This document shows positions 18,082-27,331 of a DNA stretch of 41,966 bases, piece by piece. The notes below the pieces were generated by a model that was given only the letters and a program-made list of their open reading frames with translations, did not search any database and was not told where the DNA came from. Position 1 is the stretch's first letter; every line of letters starts with the position of its first letter. This stretch comes from Bacteroidota bacterium. Its GTDB lineage: Bacteria > Bacteroidota > Bacteroidia > Bacteroidales > WCHB1-69. Where the stretch lies: assembly GCA_019135895.1 (NCBI GenBank), contig JAGVVH010000180.1, positions 1 through 41,966 on the forward strand, written 5' to 3'. Position numbers and translations under genes: made by a program.

Positions 18082-19353
18082 ATGTTACAGATTCAAATTA
18101 TTCGGGAGAATCCCGATATGGTAATTAAAAAACTAAAGGTTAAAAATTTTGATGCTACTGGCATCATTCGTGCTATTTTAGATTTGGACGTTGAAATCAG
18201 GGCTATTAAGAAGTCCTTGGATGACAATTTGATGGAGCAGAACCGGAGCTCAAAGGAAATCGGAATTATGTTCAAAACCGGAAAAGCTGCCGAAGCGAAT
18301 GAGCTGAAAAACAGAATTGCCGAACTCAAAGTGTCTGAAAAAGATTTGCAGGCAGACCTTGTAAAAAAAGAGGAAGAAATAAACAACAATCTGGTTTTAC
18401 TGCCCAATATGCCACACTCTTCGGTTGCTTGCGGGAAAGGGGCTGATGACAATGAGGTTGTGTATAAGGAAGGGGATGATTCCAATATGGATGAGTCGGC
18501 TGTTCCTCACTGGGATTTGGTCAAGAAATATGATATTATTGATTTTGACTTGGGTAGCAAGATTACAGGTGCCGGATTTCCTGTTTATAAGGGTAAAGGA
18601 GCTAAGATGCAACGGGCACTTATCAATTTCTTTTTGGACTGTGCCGCTGCCGAAGGATATCTTGAAATTCAACCTCCTTACATGGTCAATGAAGATTCTG
18701 CCTATGCCACCGGACAGCTTCCGGATAAAGAAGGTCAGATGTATATGGCCACTTTGGATTCTCTTTATCTGATACCTACAGCAGAAGTGCCGGTTACCAA
18801 TATCTATCGGGATGTTATCTTGAAAGAGAGCGATTTCCCGATTAAACATTGTGCTTATTCGGCTTGTTTTCGCCGTGAAGCCGGTTCCTACGGCAAGGAT
18901 GTCCGCGGATTGAACCGTCTGCACCAGTTTGACAAAGTGGAAGTAGTTCAGATTGAACATCCGGATCGCTCCTACGAAACTCTTGAACAAATGAAACTTT
19001 ATGGAATGTCGTTGCTCCAAAAATTGGGACTGCCTTTCCGTGTTCTCAGACTTTGTGGTGGTGACATAAGCTTTACATCTGCCCTGACTTATGATCTGGA
19101 AGTATATTCCAAAGCCCAGCAAAAATGGCTTGAAGTAAGTTCCATCTCTAATTTTGAAAGCTATCAGGCCAACAGAATGAAGCTCAGATTTAAAGATAGT
19201 ACCGGAAAATCCCGTCTGGCACATACCTTGAACGGAAGCGCCCTTGCTCTCCCAAGAGTAATGGCCGCCCTGCTCGAAAATAATCAAACCGATAAAGGTA
19301 TTGTTATCCCTGAAGTACTTAGAAAATATACCGGTTTTGACATTATTGACTGA
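18082..19353 (+). CDS. serS: Seryl-tRNA synthetase
   Basis: Class II aminoacyl-tRNA synthetase charging tRNA-Ser, cytoplasmic. The 423-aa product has family length: an N-terminal antiparallel coiled-coil arm (about 30-110, charged heptads) that contacts the tRNA long arm, then the catalytic domain with IPTAEVPVTN, motif 2 FRREAGSYGKDVRGL ending in LHQFDKVEVV, and motif 3 NGSALALPRVMAALLENNQ. The downstream TPR gene begins 5 nt after the stop and rsmA follows that, so the three may share a transcript. Certain. Confidence 0.97.
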   Translation: MLQIQIIRENPDMVIKKLKVKNFDATGIIRAILDLDVEIRAIKKSLDDNLMEQNRSSKEIGIMFKTGKAAEANELKNRIAELKVSEKDLQADLVKKEEEINNNLVLLPNMPHSSVACGKGADDNEVVYKEGDDSNMDESAVPHWDLVKKYDIIDFDLGSKITGAGFPVYKGKGAKMQRALINFFLDCAAAEGYLEIQPPYMVNEDSAYATGQLPDKEGQMYMATLDSLYLIPTAEVPVTNIYRDVILKESDFPIKHCAYSACFRREAGSYGKDVRGLNRLHQFDKVEVVQIEHPDRSYETLEQMKLYGMSLLQKLGLPFRVLRLCGGDISFTSALTYDLEVYSKAQQKWLEVSSISNFESYQANRMKLRFKDSTGKSRLAHTLNGSALALPRVMAALLENNQTDKGIVIPEVLRKYTGFDIID

Positions 19354-19358
19354 GTAAA

Positions 19359-21209
19359 ATGAAAAAAATTCTTCTGACCTTTCTCATTGCCATAGTCGCT
19401 ATCATTGGTTTTGCTCAAGGGCAGACCGATGAGCAACTGGCTATTGAATATTACCGAAACGGGGAATATGAAAAGGCCGTGGAGATGTTTGACAAAATCT
19501 ACAGTAAAAATCCAAATTCTTATATCTATTATACCTATTATCAGACTCTATTAGAGTTGCAGAATTATGACGAGCTTGAGAAAGTGGTCAAAAAGAAAAT
19601 CAAAACGCAGCCAACAGTTCAGCGATATAAAATTGACCTTGGATATGCCTACGAACGTGCCAATAATGTTGAAAAAGCCCAAAAAGTATATGAAGAGGCC
19701 ATTGCTGAGGTCGCTGTTAATGAAAATGCCATCAAAGAGTTATACAATGCCTTTATTTCAAAGGCACTACGCGATTATGCGATTCAGACATTGATTAAAG
19801 GGAGAAAATTACTTAAAAACGAAAAGCTGTTTTCAACAGAACTGACCACTACCTATGCTCAGCTTAACCGCAACGACAAAATTATTGAAGAAGCTCTTGC
19901 CCTGGTTGGAGATAATGACTCACAATACCTGAATCAATCTGAAGCCATCTTACAGAATTTATTGATTGAAGATGAAGATAATCAGAAATACCTTACCATC
20001 AAATCCATTCTGCAAAAAGAAGTTCAAAAAAATCCTTCCAATACTTGTTATCTTTCGCTTTTATTTTGGGTTTACAAACTGAACAAAGATTATCCTGAAG
20101 CTCTGATTTTGGCAAAATCCATTGACAAAAGAGATCGGGGAAACGGGGAGATTGTTTTTGATCTGGCTCGGATTGCAGCTTCCAATCGTGACTATGAAAC
20201 GGCTATTGAGGCATTTGACTATGTCATTTCCAAAGGGGAAAACAGTACCTATTATACCAGTTCCCAGTTCGAATTGTTAAACGTGAAGTATGCTCGGCTC
20301 ACTTCCCACTTTCCTGTCAAGATGGCTGATGCCCTGAATCTGGAACAGGAGTTTAAAAAATTACTTGATGAAAACGGAATCCATTCGGGAACATCGGAAT
20401 GGATAAGGAAATATGTCCGCTTGCTGGCATTTTATGTTGATAAACAGCAGGAAGCCATCAATATTTTAAATCAGGCTATTGCCAATGCTGACAGAGATTT
20501 ACGAGAAAAAGCAGCCTACAAAGTGGATTTGGCAGACATTCAACTTTATATGGGAAATGTTTGGGATGCCACGCTCAACTATTCACAGGTGGATAAAGAT
20601 TTTCCCAATGACACCATTGGACAACTGGCTAAGTTTAAAAATGCAAAACTATCCTTTTATATCGGCGAATTCAACTGGGCAAAAAGTCAACTTGATGTCC
20701 TGAGAGCTGCCACTTCAAAACTTATTGCCAATGATGCTATGTATTTCTCTCTCTTGATTTCTGATAATGAAGAAGAGGAGGAAGAAGTTGACTCTCTCTT
20801 TATGGGCAATACACTCAGCAATGCCCCGCTCCGTTACTATGCCAAAGCCGACTTTCTTCGTTTCCAAAACAAAGATGAAGATGCTTTCAAAATGCTTGAT
20901 TCGGTATTGCTGGTTTCTCCTTACGGACCACTTGATGACGATGTATTGTATCAAAAAGCCCAAATTCTGATTCGGAAAAAAGATTATTTTGGAGCTGAAA
21001 TATTGCTGAAAAAAATAGTGGAGACATACTCTTCCGATATTCTTGCTGATGATGCTACTTTCCAGTTAGCAGAACTTTACGAATATTACCTTAAAGATAT
21101 TCCAAAAGCAATGGAATATTATGAAAAAGTGATGAAAGAATATCCCGGAAGTCTATTTGTGGTTAATGCCAGAAAACAGTATAGGATTTTGCGTGGAGAT
21201 ATTCAATAA
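19359..21209 (+). CDS. Secreted/periplasmic tetratricopeptide repeat protein
   Basis: A 616-aa protein with a signal peptide ([20 protein letters not shown]) followed by TPR-like helical repeats across nearly its whole length, for example [32 protein letters not shown], and near the C terminus [20 protein letters not shown], which resembles YbgF/BamD-type repeats ending in a YPGSLFV segment. No enzymatic domain is visible. It probably acts as a periplasmic scaffold, as many Bacteroidota TPR proteins do. It lies 5 nt after serS and 10 nt before rsmA, so it is likely co-expressed with housekeeping genes. Specific role unknown. Confidence 0.8.
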   Translation: MKKILLTFLIAIVAIIGFAQGQTDEQLAIEYYRNGEYEKAVEMFDKIYSKNPNSYIYYTYYQTLLELQNYDELEKVVKKKIKTQPTVQRYKIDLGYAYERANNVEKAQKVYEEAIAEVAVNENAIKELYNAFISKALRDYAIQTLIKGRKLLKNEKLFSTELTTTYAQLNRNDKIIEEALALVGDNDSQYLNQSEAILQNLLIEDEDNQKYLTIKSILQKEVQKNPSNTCYLSLLFWVYKLNKDYPEALILAKSIDKRDRGNGEIVFDLARIAASNRDYETAIEAFDYVISKGENSTYYTSSQFELLNVKYARLTSHFPVKMADALNLEQEFKKLLDENGIHSGTSEWIRKYVRLLAFYVDKQQEAINILNQAIANADRDLREKAAYKVDLADIQLYMGNVWDATLNYSQVDKDFPNDTIGQLAKFKNAKLSFYIGEFNWAKSQLDVLRAATSKLIANDAMYFSLLISDNEEEEEEVDSLFMGNTLSNAPLRYYAKADFLRFQNKDEDAFKMLDSVLLVSPYGPLDDDVLYQKAQILIRKKDYFGAEILLKKIVETYSSDILADDATFQLAELYEYYLKDIPKAMEYYEKVMKEYPGSLFVVNARKQYRILRGDIQ

Positions 21210-21219
21210 GAAACCCAAC

Positions 21220-21984
21220 ATGGAAGTTAACCCCAAGAAAAGATTAGGACAACATTTTCTAAAAGATGAAGTTACTGCCAAGAGAATTGTGGACAGTATT
21301 TCCTCTGCCCACAGAAGTGTGCTTGAGATTGGTCCGGGCATGGGGGTCTTAACCAAATATCTGTTGCAAAATAAGGAAATCTCGCTGTCAGTAGTTGAAC
21401 TTGATGAGGAATCGGTTGCGTTTTTATCCATTCACTATCCCGAACTGACCCCCAATATTATTTCCGCTGACTTCCTGAGTCTGCCATTAGACCAAATTTT
21501 CAAGGAACCTTTTATTATCATCGGCAATTTTCCCTACAACATTTCTTCCCAGATTCTTTTTAAATTACTTGAATATAAAGAGATGATTCCTGAATTGGTG
21601 GGAATGTTTCAGAAAGAAGTGGCGGAAAGAGTGGCTGCAAAACCGGGAAGTAAAACTTACGGGATTCTGAGTGTTTTGCTTCAGGCTTTTTTTGATATTG
21701 AATATCTCTTCACCGTTGACGAAAATCAGTTTATTCCCCCGCCAAAGGTCAAGTCGGCCGTCATCAGAATTATCAGAAATCAGGATAAGAAATTAAAATG
21801 CGACGAAGCACTTTTTAAAAAAGTGGTTAAAACCGCTTTCAACCAGCGTCGCAAAACTTTGCGTAACTCCCTTAAAAGTATTAGTTTTCAAAATGATTAC
21901 ACGTTAGACTCCATTTTTAATTTACGCCCCGAGCAGTTGAGTGTGTCCCAATTTGAAACTCTTTGCCTGCAGGTAAAGGAATAA
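21220..21984 (+). CDS. rsmA: 16S rRNA dimethyladenosine transferase RsmA/KsgA
   Basis: RsmA dimethylates two adjacent adenosines near the 3' end of 16S rRNA using SAM, a late step in small-subunit maturation. The 254-aa product starts [16 protein letters not shown], the family-typical N terminus, which picks the ATG at 21220 over upstream in-frame codons inside the TPR gene. Motif I is [15 protein letters not shown]; the catalytic motif IV is NFPYNIS (usually NLPY or NIPY). The C-terminal helical domain contains the [14 protein letters not shown] and [13 protein letters not shown] signatures. Sits 10 nt after the TPR gene. Certain. Confidence 0.96.
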   Translation: MEVNPKKRLGQHFLKDEVTAKRIVDSISSAHRSVLEIGPGMGVLTKYLLQNKEISLSVVELDEESVAFLSIHYPELTPNIISADFLSLPLDQIFKEPFIIIGNFPYNISSQILFKLLEYKEMIPELVGMFQKEVAERVAAKPGSKTYGILSVLLQAFFDIEYLFTVDENQFIPPPKVKSAVIRIIRNQDKKLKCDEALFKKVVKTAFNQRRKTLRNSLKSISFQNDYTLDSIFNLRPEQLSVSQFETLCLQVKE

Positions 21985-22023
21985 ATTGCAATATTTATTA
22001 TATAGACAATCTAGATAAATTAC

Positions 22024-22031
22024 TATTTTTG
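22024..22031 (+). promoter_or_regulatory. -7 element of the polytopic membrane protein gene
   Basis: TATTTTTG lies 24 nt before the ATG at 22056 and downstream of an in-frame ATG at 21963, so it supports the later start. Confidence 0.5.
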
Positions 22032-22055
22032 CCGATTGCAAAGATTGATAACACT

Positions 22056-23960
22056 ATGAATTTAAAAAAACATGAGAGGATATTAGGGGGATTTCTTTTA
22101 TTATTAACAGTCCTGATTACTTTTTCTTCTTTTATTAACATCGGCTTTACTACAGCAGACGACTTAAGTTATTACATGACTTTTTTGAAGAAAAACTATT
22201 TTGCAGATGCCTGGAACTATGCCACGTATGCAGGAAGATTTTATTTTATCATCACAAAGCCTTTATACTCTTTTGTGTATGTATTCGACAATTTTTACTT
22301 CACTAAAATTATACAGTACGTCTGCCTTATTCTTTCCTATTCTCTTTTTTCATTTTTGATATTCAAGTTATTTCGTTCGGAACCGCTTGCCTATATAACT
22401 TTTTTATTGCTAATTGCTGCCACAACGGTAACTCCCGACTATCATATTCCGGTGGTTTCATATCCTTGTTTTTTTACTTTCAGCTTCTCTTTAATGCTGA
22501 TAGCGATCCTCTTATTTATCAGTTATCTTGAAAATAAAAAAAAGAGCTTTTTATATGTTTCAGCTGTGTTGTTTTTTATAGTGTTGCTCTTTTATGAGAC
22601 CTACGTTATATTTCTCGCACTCTTCTGTTTGATTGTTATAATCAGAAGTTTTGTTATTCGGGGTTTTAAGAACTCTTTCAGGGATAAAAATTTCTATAAA
22701 GAGACTCTTCCCTATATTATTGCGGGAGTATTATATGTTACCCTCTATTTCGTTTTCAGAATTATTTATAATTATGGGCCCCACCCGGAAATTTATGATG
22801 GAAGCAGAATCGCTTCAAATTTCAGCTTCAAACACTTTATTATGATTATTTGCAACTGTAATAAAGCTGCTGTACCGGGGAAAATTTATGAGCTGAACCA
22901 AGAGGTGTTTGTTGCCAATTCGCTCTTGCCAGCCGGTCATATTGACAAATGGGGATATCTTTTGAAAAATCTTTCGGCTCTTTCTTGGGTTAATATTTTG
23001 ATCCTCTGTTTTTTGTTTTTCTTTATTTTTCTGAAAATGGATGACCGAATTTCATGGAAAAAGATTGCAGCAGGAATAATAGTTGCCTCGGTTTTTGCCT
23101 TATCTTCTCACACCTTACTGGGTATAGCTGAAAAATACAATAGCTCTTGGTACTCCTGGCTTTCGGGATATGTCACCACGTACTTTTCCTGGTTTGGAAT
23201 CATCATGGCGATTGTTTTGATTTTTTATGCCCTCTATAAAATTGGATATAGAGTATCTTATATCCGATACGGCATTCTCTTAATTCTCACAGGAATAATT
23301 CTCTATTTTTCTGTCATCATTCAATATACCAATGAGCATTTAAGCAGAGACTGGCAACACAGCCAAAACAGATTTATCGTGGTTGATAAATTAATTCAAA
23401 ATCATTACTTTGATAATCTTCCCGATCAAGCCCTTGTTTTTGCCCCTGATCTCTATAATACATCCTCGGTAATGGGAAAAGGAATCTGTGAAGGCTTTAA
23501 TTGGGGGGAATACATTTCTCTGAAATCTCATAAAAAAATAAATATCAATATTTACCGAAATCCTGATGATTTATGCGCTGCTGCCGAGCAAAATCCTCAT
23601 AAGGATATTTTTTATTTACAAAAGAACGAATCATTAACCAACCAAGACCTTTTTATGGCACTCTCTAAAGTGGAAAAAAGTTCTATTAATTGGACCGATA
23701 AATCTGCCCTTTTTACTAATTCTACCTGCAACGAAGCTGAAATTTTCTATTATGCCCCGATTCATGATTATATTCTCAACTATAACATGATATCAAAGCA
23801 AGATTCCTATCCGACTGATACTGCTTCATGCTTAAACATTTCCAAATCTTTGATGATTAACAATCCCAAAACCGATAAAGGAAATTCGATCCTCACTATT
23901 AAAGTTGACCGGGCTCAGATTGGAAGTTTTAATGTTTCTACTCTTTTGCCTAGCAAGTAA
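22056..23960 (+). CDS. Polytopic inner-membrane protein (DUF6056/GT-C-like), function unknown
   Basis: A 634-aa protein with roughly eleven or twelve hydrophobic segments through about residue 440, followed by a soluble C-terminal domain of about 190 residues. The first membrane segment is followed by FTTADDLSYYMTFLKK, an acidic periplasmic loop placed as in GT-C glycosyltransferases and DUF6056-type proteins. A role in transferring sugars from lipid carriers or in surface polysaccharide assembly is plausible but not shown. The start at 22056 was chosen from the promoter and because the extra N-terminal residues of a longer frame overlap the rsmA end. It is followed by 160 nt without a feature before the convergent T9SS gene. 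Confidence 0.6.
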   Translation: MNLKKHERILGGFLLLLTVLITFSSFINIGFTTADDLSYYMTFLKKNYFADAWNYATYAGRFYFIITKPLYSFVYVFDNFYFTKIIQYVCLILSYSLFSFLIFKLFRSEPLAYITFLLLIAATTVTPDYHIPVVSYPCFFTFSFSLMLIAILLFISYLENKKKSFLYVSAVLFFIVLLFYETYVIFLALFCLIVIIRSFVIRGFKNSFRDKNFYKETLPYIIAGVLYVTLYFVFRIIYNYGPHPEIYDGSRIASNFSFKHFIMIICNCNKAAVPGKIYELNQEVFVANSLLPAGHIDKWGYLLKNLSALSWVNILILCFLFFFIFLKMDDRISWKKIAAGIIVASVFALSSHTLLGIAEKYNSSWYSWLSGYVTTYFSWFGIIMAIVLIFYALYKIGYRVSYIRYGILLILTGIILYFSVIIQYTNEHLSRDWQHSQNRFIVVDKLIQNHYFDNLPDQALVFAPDLYNTSSVMGKGICEGFNWGEYISLKSHKKININIYRNPDDLCAAAEQNPHKDIFYLQKNESLTNQDLFMALSKVEKSSINWTDKSALFTNSTCNEAEIFYYAPIHDYILNYNMISKQDSYPTDTASCLNISKSLMINNPKTDKGNSILTIKVDRAQIGSFNVSTLLPSK

Positions 23961-24121
23961 GAGAATGATTTTCCGCTGAATTTGATTTGGTATCACTCTT
24001 CTTTCTTTAGTATCCAATTCTTTTCAATATCCATTTTTTTTAGGATTTCTATTTACTTTGACTCTCAGCCGAAGAGCGGACTTGTGCTTCAATCTGCTTT
24101 CCGGATTGTTAAAAAAACATC

Positions 24122-25033
24122 TTATAATTTAATGATTTTATATGTTTTACACGATTGATCCTGCCATAATATCTTCATGATATACATACCGTTGTGATAT
24201 TGGGAAAAGGGAATTGTGATGTTCTCCCTGGAAGGATGAGATACGGACAAAATAAATTGTCCCGTCATGGAGTAGATTTCAATGGATTTTATCGGAATTT
24301 TGTTATTACTCGTTAAGATGGTAATATGGTCGGATACCGGGTTTGGGATCATAATATCGGGTGTTATAGATTCGGGAATTCCACCTGTTATATAGGAATA
24401 ATCACATTCCCGGTAATAATCTTTATATACTAAGATACTGTCTTCCAAATAACATCGCAAATCGCCGTCTCCACAACCTGAAAGTTGAAGAGTGTGAAAC
24501 AATCCATTGGTCCCTCCGAATCGAGTCAGTATTATTCTGTAATAATAAGCATAATTCCTCAAAGTATTGGTAACCCAAAAAGCCTGACAAGTATCTCCGT
24601 TGGTCAAGACAAAAGGTTTGATACTATCAACAAATATTGTATCGTTGTATGGAGGATATACCCAATGTTCTGGAATTACCCAATATTCTCCAACGGTTTT
24701 GCTAAAGTCATACAATAAATAGAAATTATTATTTTCGACTTCATATACCTGCAAACTGTCCACGTAGAGGTAGCGATTTAAAACACTGTCAATCGTATTT
24801 CCTTCACAATCATATTTATAATATTGTTGTATCACCCGACACTCTTTTCCGTCAATTTCAGTTGTCCCAATACATTGAAATCTTTTAAAGAAAGTGGCAG
24901 ATAAAGAAGGTCCTGTCATTCCTCTATCATAGTACCATTCAGCTCCGACAGGGGCAAAATTTAACAGTTGTTGGGCATGCAATCCGCTTCCGAACATAAA
25001 AAGAAGCACTAACATTAATAAAAGTTTTTTCAT
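24122..25033 (-). CDS. Secreted protein with T9SS type A sorting domain
   Basis: A 303-aa protein with a signal peptide (MKKLLLMLVLLFMFGSGLHA), a 200-residue beta-rich mature region of unknown function, and a C-terminal type A sorting domain of about 75 residues (IPNPVSDHITILTS, KSIEIYSMTGQFILS, HNGMYIMKI, KTYKIIKL). The sorting domain directs export by the type IX system and is then removed. The start codon overlaps the stop of the upstream copy (ATGA), so the two were translated as a unit. The last 210 nt are nearly identical to those of the neighbour at 25030, showing recent duplication or gene conversion. Cargo function is not recognisable. Confidence 0.82.
   Translation of the reverse strand: MKKLLLMLVLLFMFGSGLHAQQLLNFAPVGAEWYYDRGMTGPSLSATFFKRFQCIGTTEIDGKECRVIQQYYKYDCEGNTIDSVLNRYLYVDSLQVYEVENNNFYLLYDFSKTVGEYWVIPEHWVYPPYNDTIFVDSIKPFVLTNGDTCQAFWVTNTLRNYAYYYRIILTRFGGTNGLFHTLQLSGCGDGDLRCYLEDSILVYKDYYRECDYSYITGGIPESITPDIMIPNPVSDHITILTSNNKIPIKSIEIYSMTGQFILSVSHPSRENITIPFSQYHNGMYIMKILWQDQSCKTYKIIKL
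24129..24340 (-). repeat. Direct repeat copy 1: T9SS sorting-domain coding segment
   Basis: This segment is nearly identical to about 25037-25245, 908 bp away, and encodes the sorting domain of both neighbouring genes. The identity drops sharply upstream, so only the 3' end is conserved at DNA level. Confidence 0.75.
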
Positions 25034-25969
25034 GACTTGATGATTTTATATGTTTTACACGATTGATCCTGTAATAATATCTTCATGATATACATTCCAT
25101 TGTGATATTGGGAAAAAGGAATCGTGATGCTGTTCCCGGAAGGATGAGGTACGGACAAAATAAACTGTCCCGTCATGGAGTATATTTCAATGGATTTTAT
25201 AGGAATCTGGTTATCATTCGTTAAGACAGTAATATTATCGGTAACCGGGTTGGGGTAAAGATTTACCAAACTATTGATATTGTTTTCTTTTATTGCTCCT
25301 CCAAACCCACCTGAAAAACAATCTGTTGAATCGTTATCGGAGATGTCAAATTCTGTTCGATAAATCAATTCGTCATTTTGGGAATAACACAACAACCTAG
25401 TATAAGGCCAATCTAAAGGACCTGTAACATCATTATACCAAGGGACAACCACTCCGGAACTGCTTCCAATGCCTTCTACCCAAAATTGGTCTTCCCCTTG
25501 ATGCATATTTAGAGATCTAAGTAATATTTTTTTTCTTAGAGAATTGAAAGATATTTCTTCCATTTGTATATTCGGAAAAGAGATAATAGGTAATAGAATC
25601 TCCAAATTGTAAAGAAAAATCATAGAGCAACAACTCCATAGTGTCAGTAGTAGTAAAAAGAGCCTCAGGATAACCATACCAATTGAGAGCATATACTGTA
25701 GAAGGCTCATGATATATTCCATATACCTTTTTAGTTACCGTATCGTTTCGTATGGCACAAAAATAGTTGGTTTGATTTGCCTCAGAGCTATACATTTTTA
25801 AGTAGTTTTTGCCGGCAATGATCGTATCACCTAAAGTTTTATATTTTACGGTATTAACCGACCATTCACTATTGTCGGTAAAAGGCACATAAGAATATAC
25901 AATTTGTCCTTTTAGTTGCAAACCCCATGCAAAAGAGATCAAAAATATAAATGCAATTATCTTTTTCAT
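25030..25969 (-). pseudogene. Frameshifted T9SS secreted protein (A8 tract)
   Basis: Two reading frames form one gene. The 5' part begins at 25969 with a signal peptide (MKKIIAFIFLISFAWGLQLK) and reads to a stop just after FSKKKNIT; the 3' part continues in another frame with KILLRSLNMHQGEDQFWVEG and ends in a type A sorting domain (NLYPNPVTDNITVLTN to KTYKIIKS). The switch is at an A8 tract on the minus strand (25527-25534); seven A would restore one frame. The break could be a real mutation, a phase-variable tract or an assembly error in a homopolymer. The conserved leader found upstream of the 28432 gene is present here too, but its promoter-like octamer is not. The 3' end overlaps the next gene by 3-4 nt. 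Confidence 0.8.
25037..25245 (-). repeat. Direct repeat copy 2: T9SS sorting-domain coding segment
   Basis: Second copy of the segment at 24129-24340; differences are scattered single bases, many of them silent. Confidence 0.75.
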
Positions 25970-26036
25970 AAGCAAGTATTTAAAATTTTTACAATCTATT
26001 CTATTTCTATAAAAACAGAAAATCTTTTTCAGCGTA
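25967..26036 (-). repeat. Duplicated leader, copy 1
   Basis: About 70 bp covering the start codon and 5' leader, matching 28430-28499 with about three mismatches. The match ends abruptly just where the other copy carries a TATCTTTA -7-like octamer, so this copy seems to lack that promoter. Confidence 0.75.
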
Positions 26037-26074
26037 GGAGCGTTATATTGGTATAAAAACATCAACACAACTAA

Positions 26075-26118
26075 TCACCTAGGTGCGTAGCACCGAACCA
26101 TTTGTAGCGGCGTAGCCG
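26075..26118. repeat. Paired short palindromes with GTA loops
   Basis: CACCTAGGTG (26075-26084) is a perfect palindrome, overlapped by GGTGCGTAGCACC (26081-26093), a 5-bp stem with a GTA loop. GCGGCGTAGCCGC (26106-26118) is a second stem of the same design. They are much more GC-rich than their surroundings and lie just past the end of the 26162 gene, so they could end its transcript or be copies of an interspersed palindromic element. Confidence 0.65.
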
Positions 26119-26161
26119 CAAAAAGTAAAAAATATTTTTTCATAACATTCTCCTTATTCTA

Positions 26162-27094
26162 TTATTGTTTTATGATTTCTTTTGTTACAACACCTTCATC
26201 GGTGGTGAACTTAAGCAAATAAATTCCTGCCGGAAGATCCGATATACCCACTATAAAATGGCTATCATCATGGATTTCAATTCGTTTTAATACTTTTCCA
26301 ATAATATTAATTACCTCAACATCTTTTATTTTTTGTTCTTGACAATCGATTGTCACCTGATTTTGAGCCGGATTGGGATAAATGGAAATATAATTGGAGA
26401 TATCTTCAAAAGACTTCACGGAGGTTTCCAAATAGCATCCGAAAACATAAAAATAAGGACAAGGAGGATTATAAAAAAGAGTTGTATCATTATGGCAAAA
26501 TAAACCTAAATGATAGTTGTCTCCATTTGTTGCTACTAAAGTTACCAAAGGATTAAACAGTCCCTGCCAGTCAATACTTCCGATTCCATCCACCCAAATA
26601 TCCCCTATGGCGGAATAATTTTCGACCCAAGGTATAAATGGTTCCAGTGTCCATTTATGCCTTATTTCTCCGTTTGTCAATCTGATTGTATCTATAGCCG
26701 TGACAACTTTATGATGTTGTGTCGTTTCGAATATATCTTCAAAATAGTAAAACATGGTATCCCCCACTTCCAAATTGAAATCATACAGAAGGATTTCTTC
26801 ATTATTTCTATCGGGAAATAAAAAATATATTCTTTTATTTTCTTCCCGAAAAGCACACCATGTACTCCCGGTATCTACATCCGTGTATATCATAGAATAG
26901 TTTATACCATTGATAATGGTATCATTTTCGCTAATTTCAGAAACACTATATATGCGAGTTGGTGTCGTAAAACAATTTTCAAAAAAGGTTACCCATTTTG
27001 CATTATTGGTCGGGAAGGGGACATAATTGCTATTTTGTCCGTACAATGTTAATACGGATAGAAAAAACAAAAGCGAAATCATTATCTTTTTCAT
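26162..27094 (-). CDS. Secreted protein with T9SS type A sorting domain
   Basis: A 310-aa protein starting MKKIMISLLFFLSVLTLYG, a signal peptide. An in-frame TTG at 27100 exists but the ATG at 27094 is the natural start. The mature region shares layout with its neighbours (YVPFPTNNAKWVTFF near the N terminus; EILLYDFNLEVGDTMFYYFE, GEIRHKWTLEPF, IWVDGIGSIDWQGLF in the middle), so this is a paralogue of the frameshifted 25030 gene and the 24122 gene. The C terminus is a type A sorting domain (ISIYPNPAQNQVTIDC to TKEIIKQ). The 27114 gene ends 19 nt upstream, so they are likely co-transcribed. The extracellular function is unknown. Confidence 0.82.
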   Translation of the reverse strand: MKKIMISLLFFLSVLTLYGQNSNYVPFPTNNAKWVTFFENCFTTPTRIYSVSEISENDTIINGINYSMIYTDVDTGSTWCAFREENKRIYFLFPDRNNEEILLYDFNLEVGDTMFYYFEDIFETTQHHKVVTAIDTIRLTNGEIRHKWTLEPFIPWVENYSAIGDIWVDGIGSIDWQGLFNPLVTLVATNGDNYHLGLFCHNDTTLFYNPPCPYFYVFGCYLETSVKSFEDISNYISIYPNPAQNQVTIDCQEQKIKDVEVINIIGKVLKRIEIHDDSHFIVGISDLPAGIYLLKFTTDEGVVTKEIIKQ

Positions 27095-27113
27095 AGACAA
27101 GTATTTGAAATTT

Positions 27114-27329
27114 CTAAATTAACCATTTTATGTAATTTGAAACAGGCTCTAATAAAGTAATCAATGATGATTGTTCATTTTTAGAAACCGAATCTTTAAC
27201 CCCGATGTACTTAATACTTGGATTTTCAGTGTATATATTTTGATTTCCCTGTTCATCATAAATAAATAATTGTTGTGCATGCATAAACAGTGAACAACAA
27301 AATAAACCTATAAATAATATTTTTTTCAT
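27114..27329 (-). CDS. Small secreted protein of unknown function, possibly truncated
   Basis: A 71-aa product with a clear signal peptide (MKKILFIGLFCCSLFMHA) followed by about 53 residues starting QQLFIYDEQGNQ. There is no sorting domain or recognised motif. It sits 2 nt after the 27332 gene and 19 nt before the 26162 gene, so it belongs to that transcript. The mature part is short for a secreted Bacteroidota protein, and it may be the left-over N terminus of a longer gene removed by deletion; no matching remainder is visible downstream. Confidence 0.55.
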   Translation of the reverse strand: MKKILFIGLFCCSLFMHAQQLFIYDEQGNQNIYTENPSIKYIGVKDSVSKNEQSSLITLLEPVSNYIKWLI

Positions 27330-27331
27330 GA

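Noticed and set aside
18397..19287. Long 296-codon frame antisense to serS
   Set aside because: The sense strand encodes seryl-tRNA synthetase with all class II motifs; the antisense translation shows no recognisable domain.
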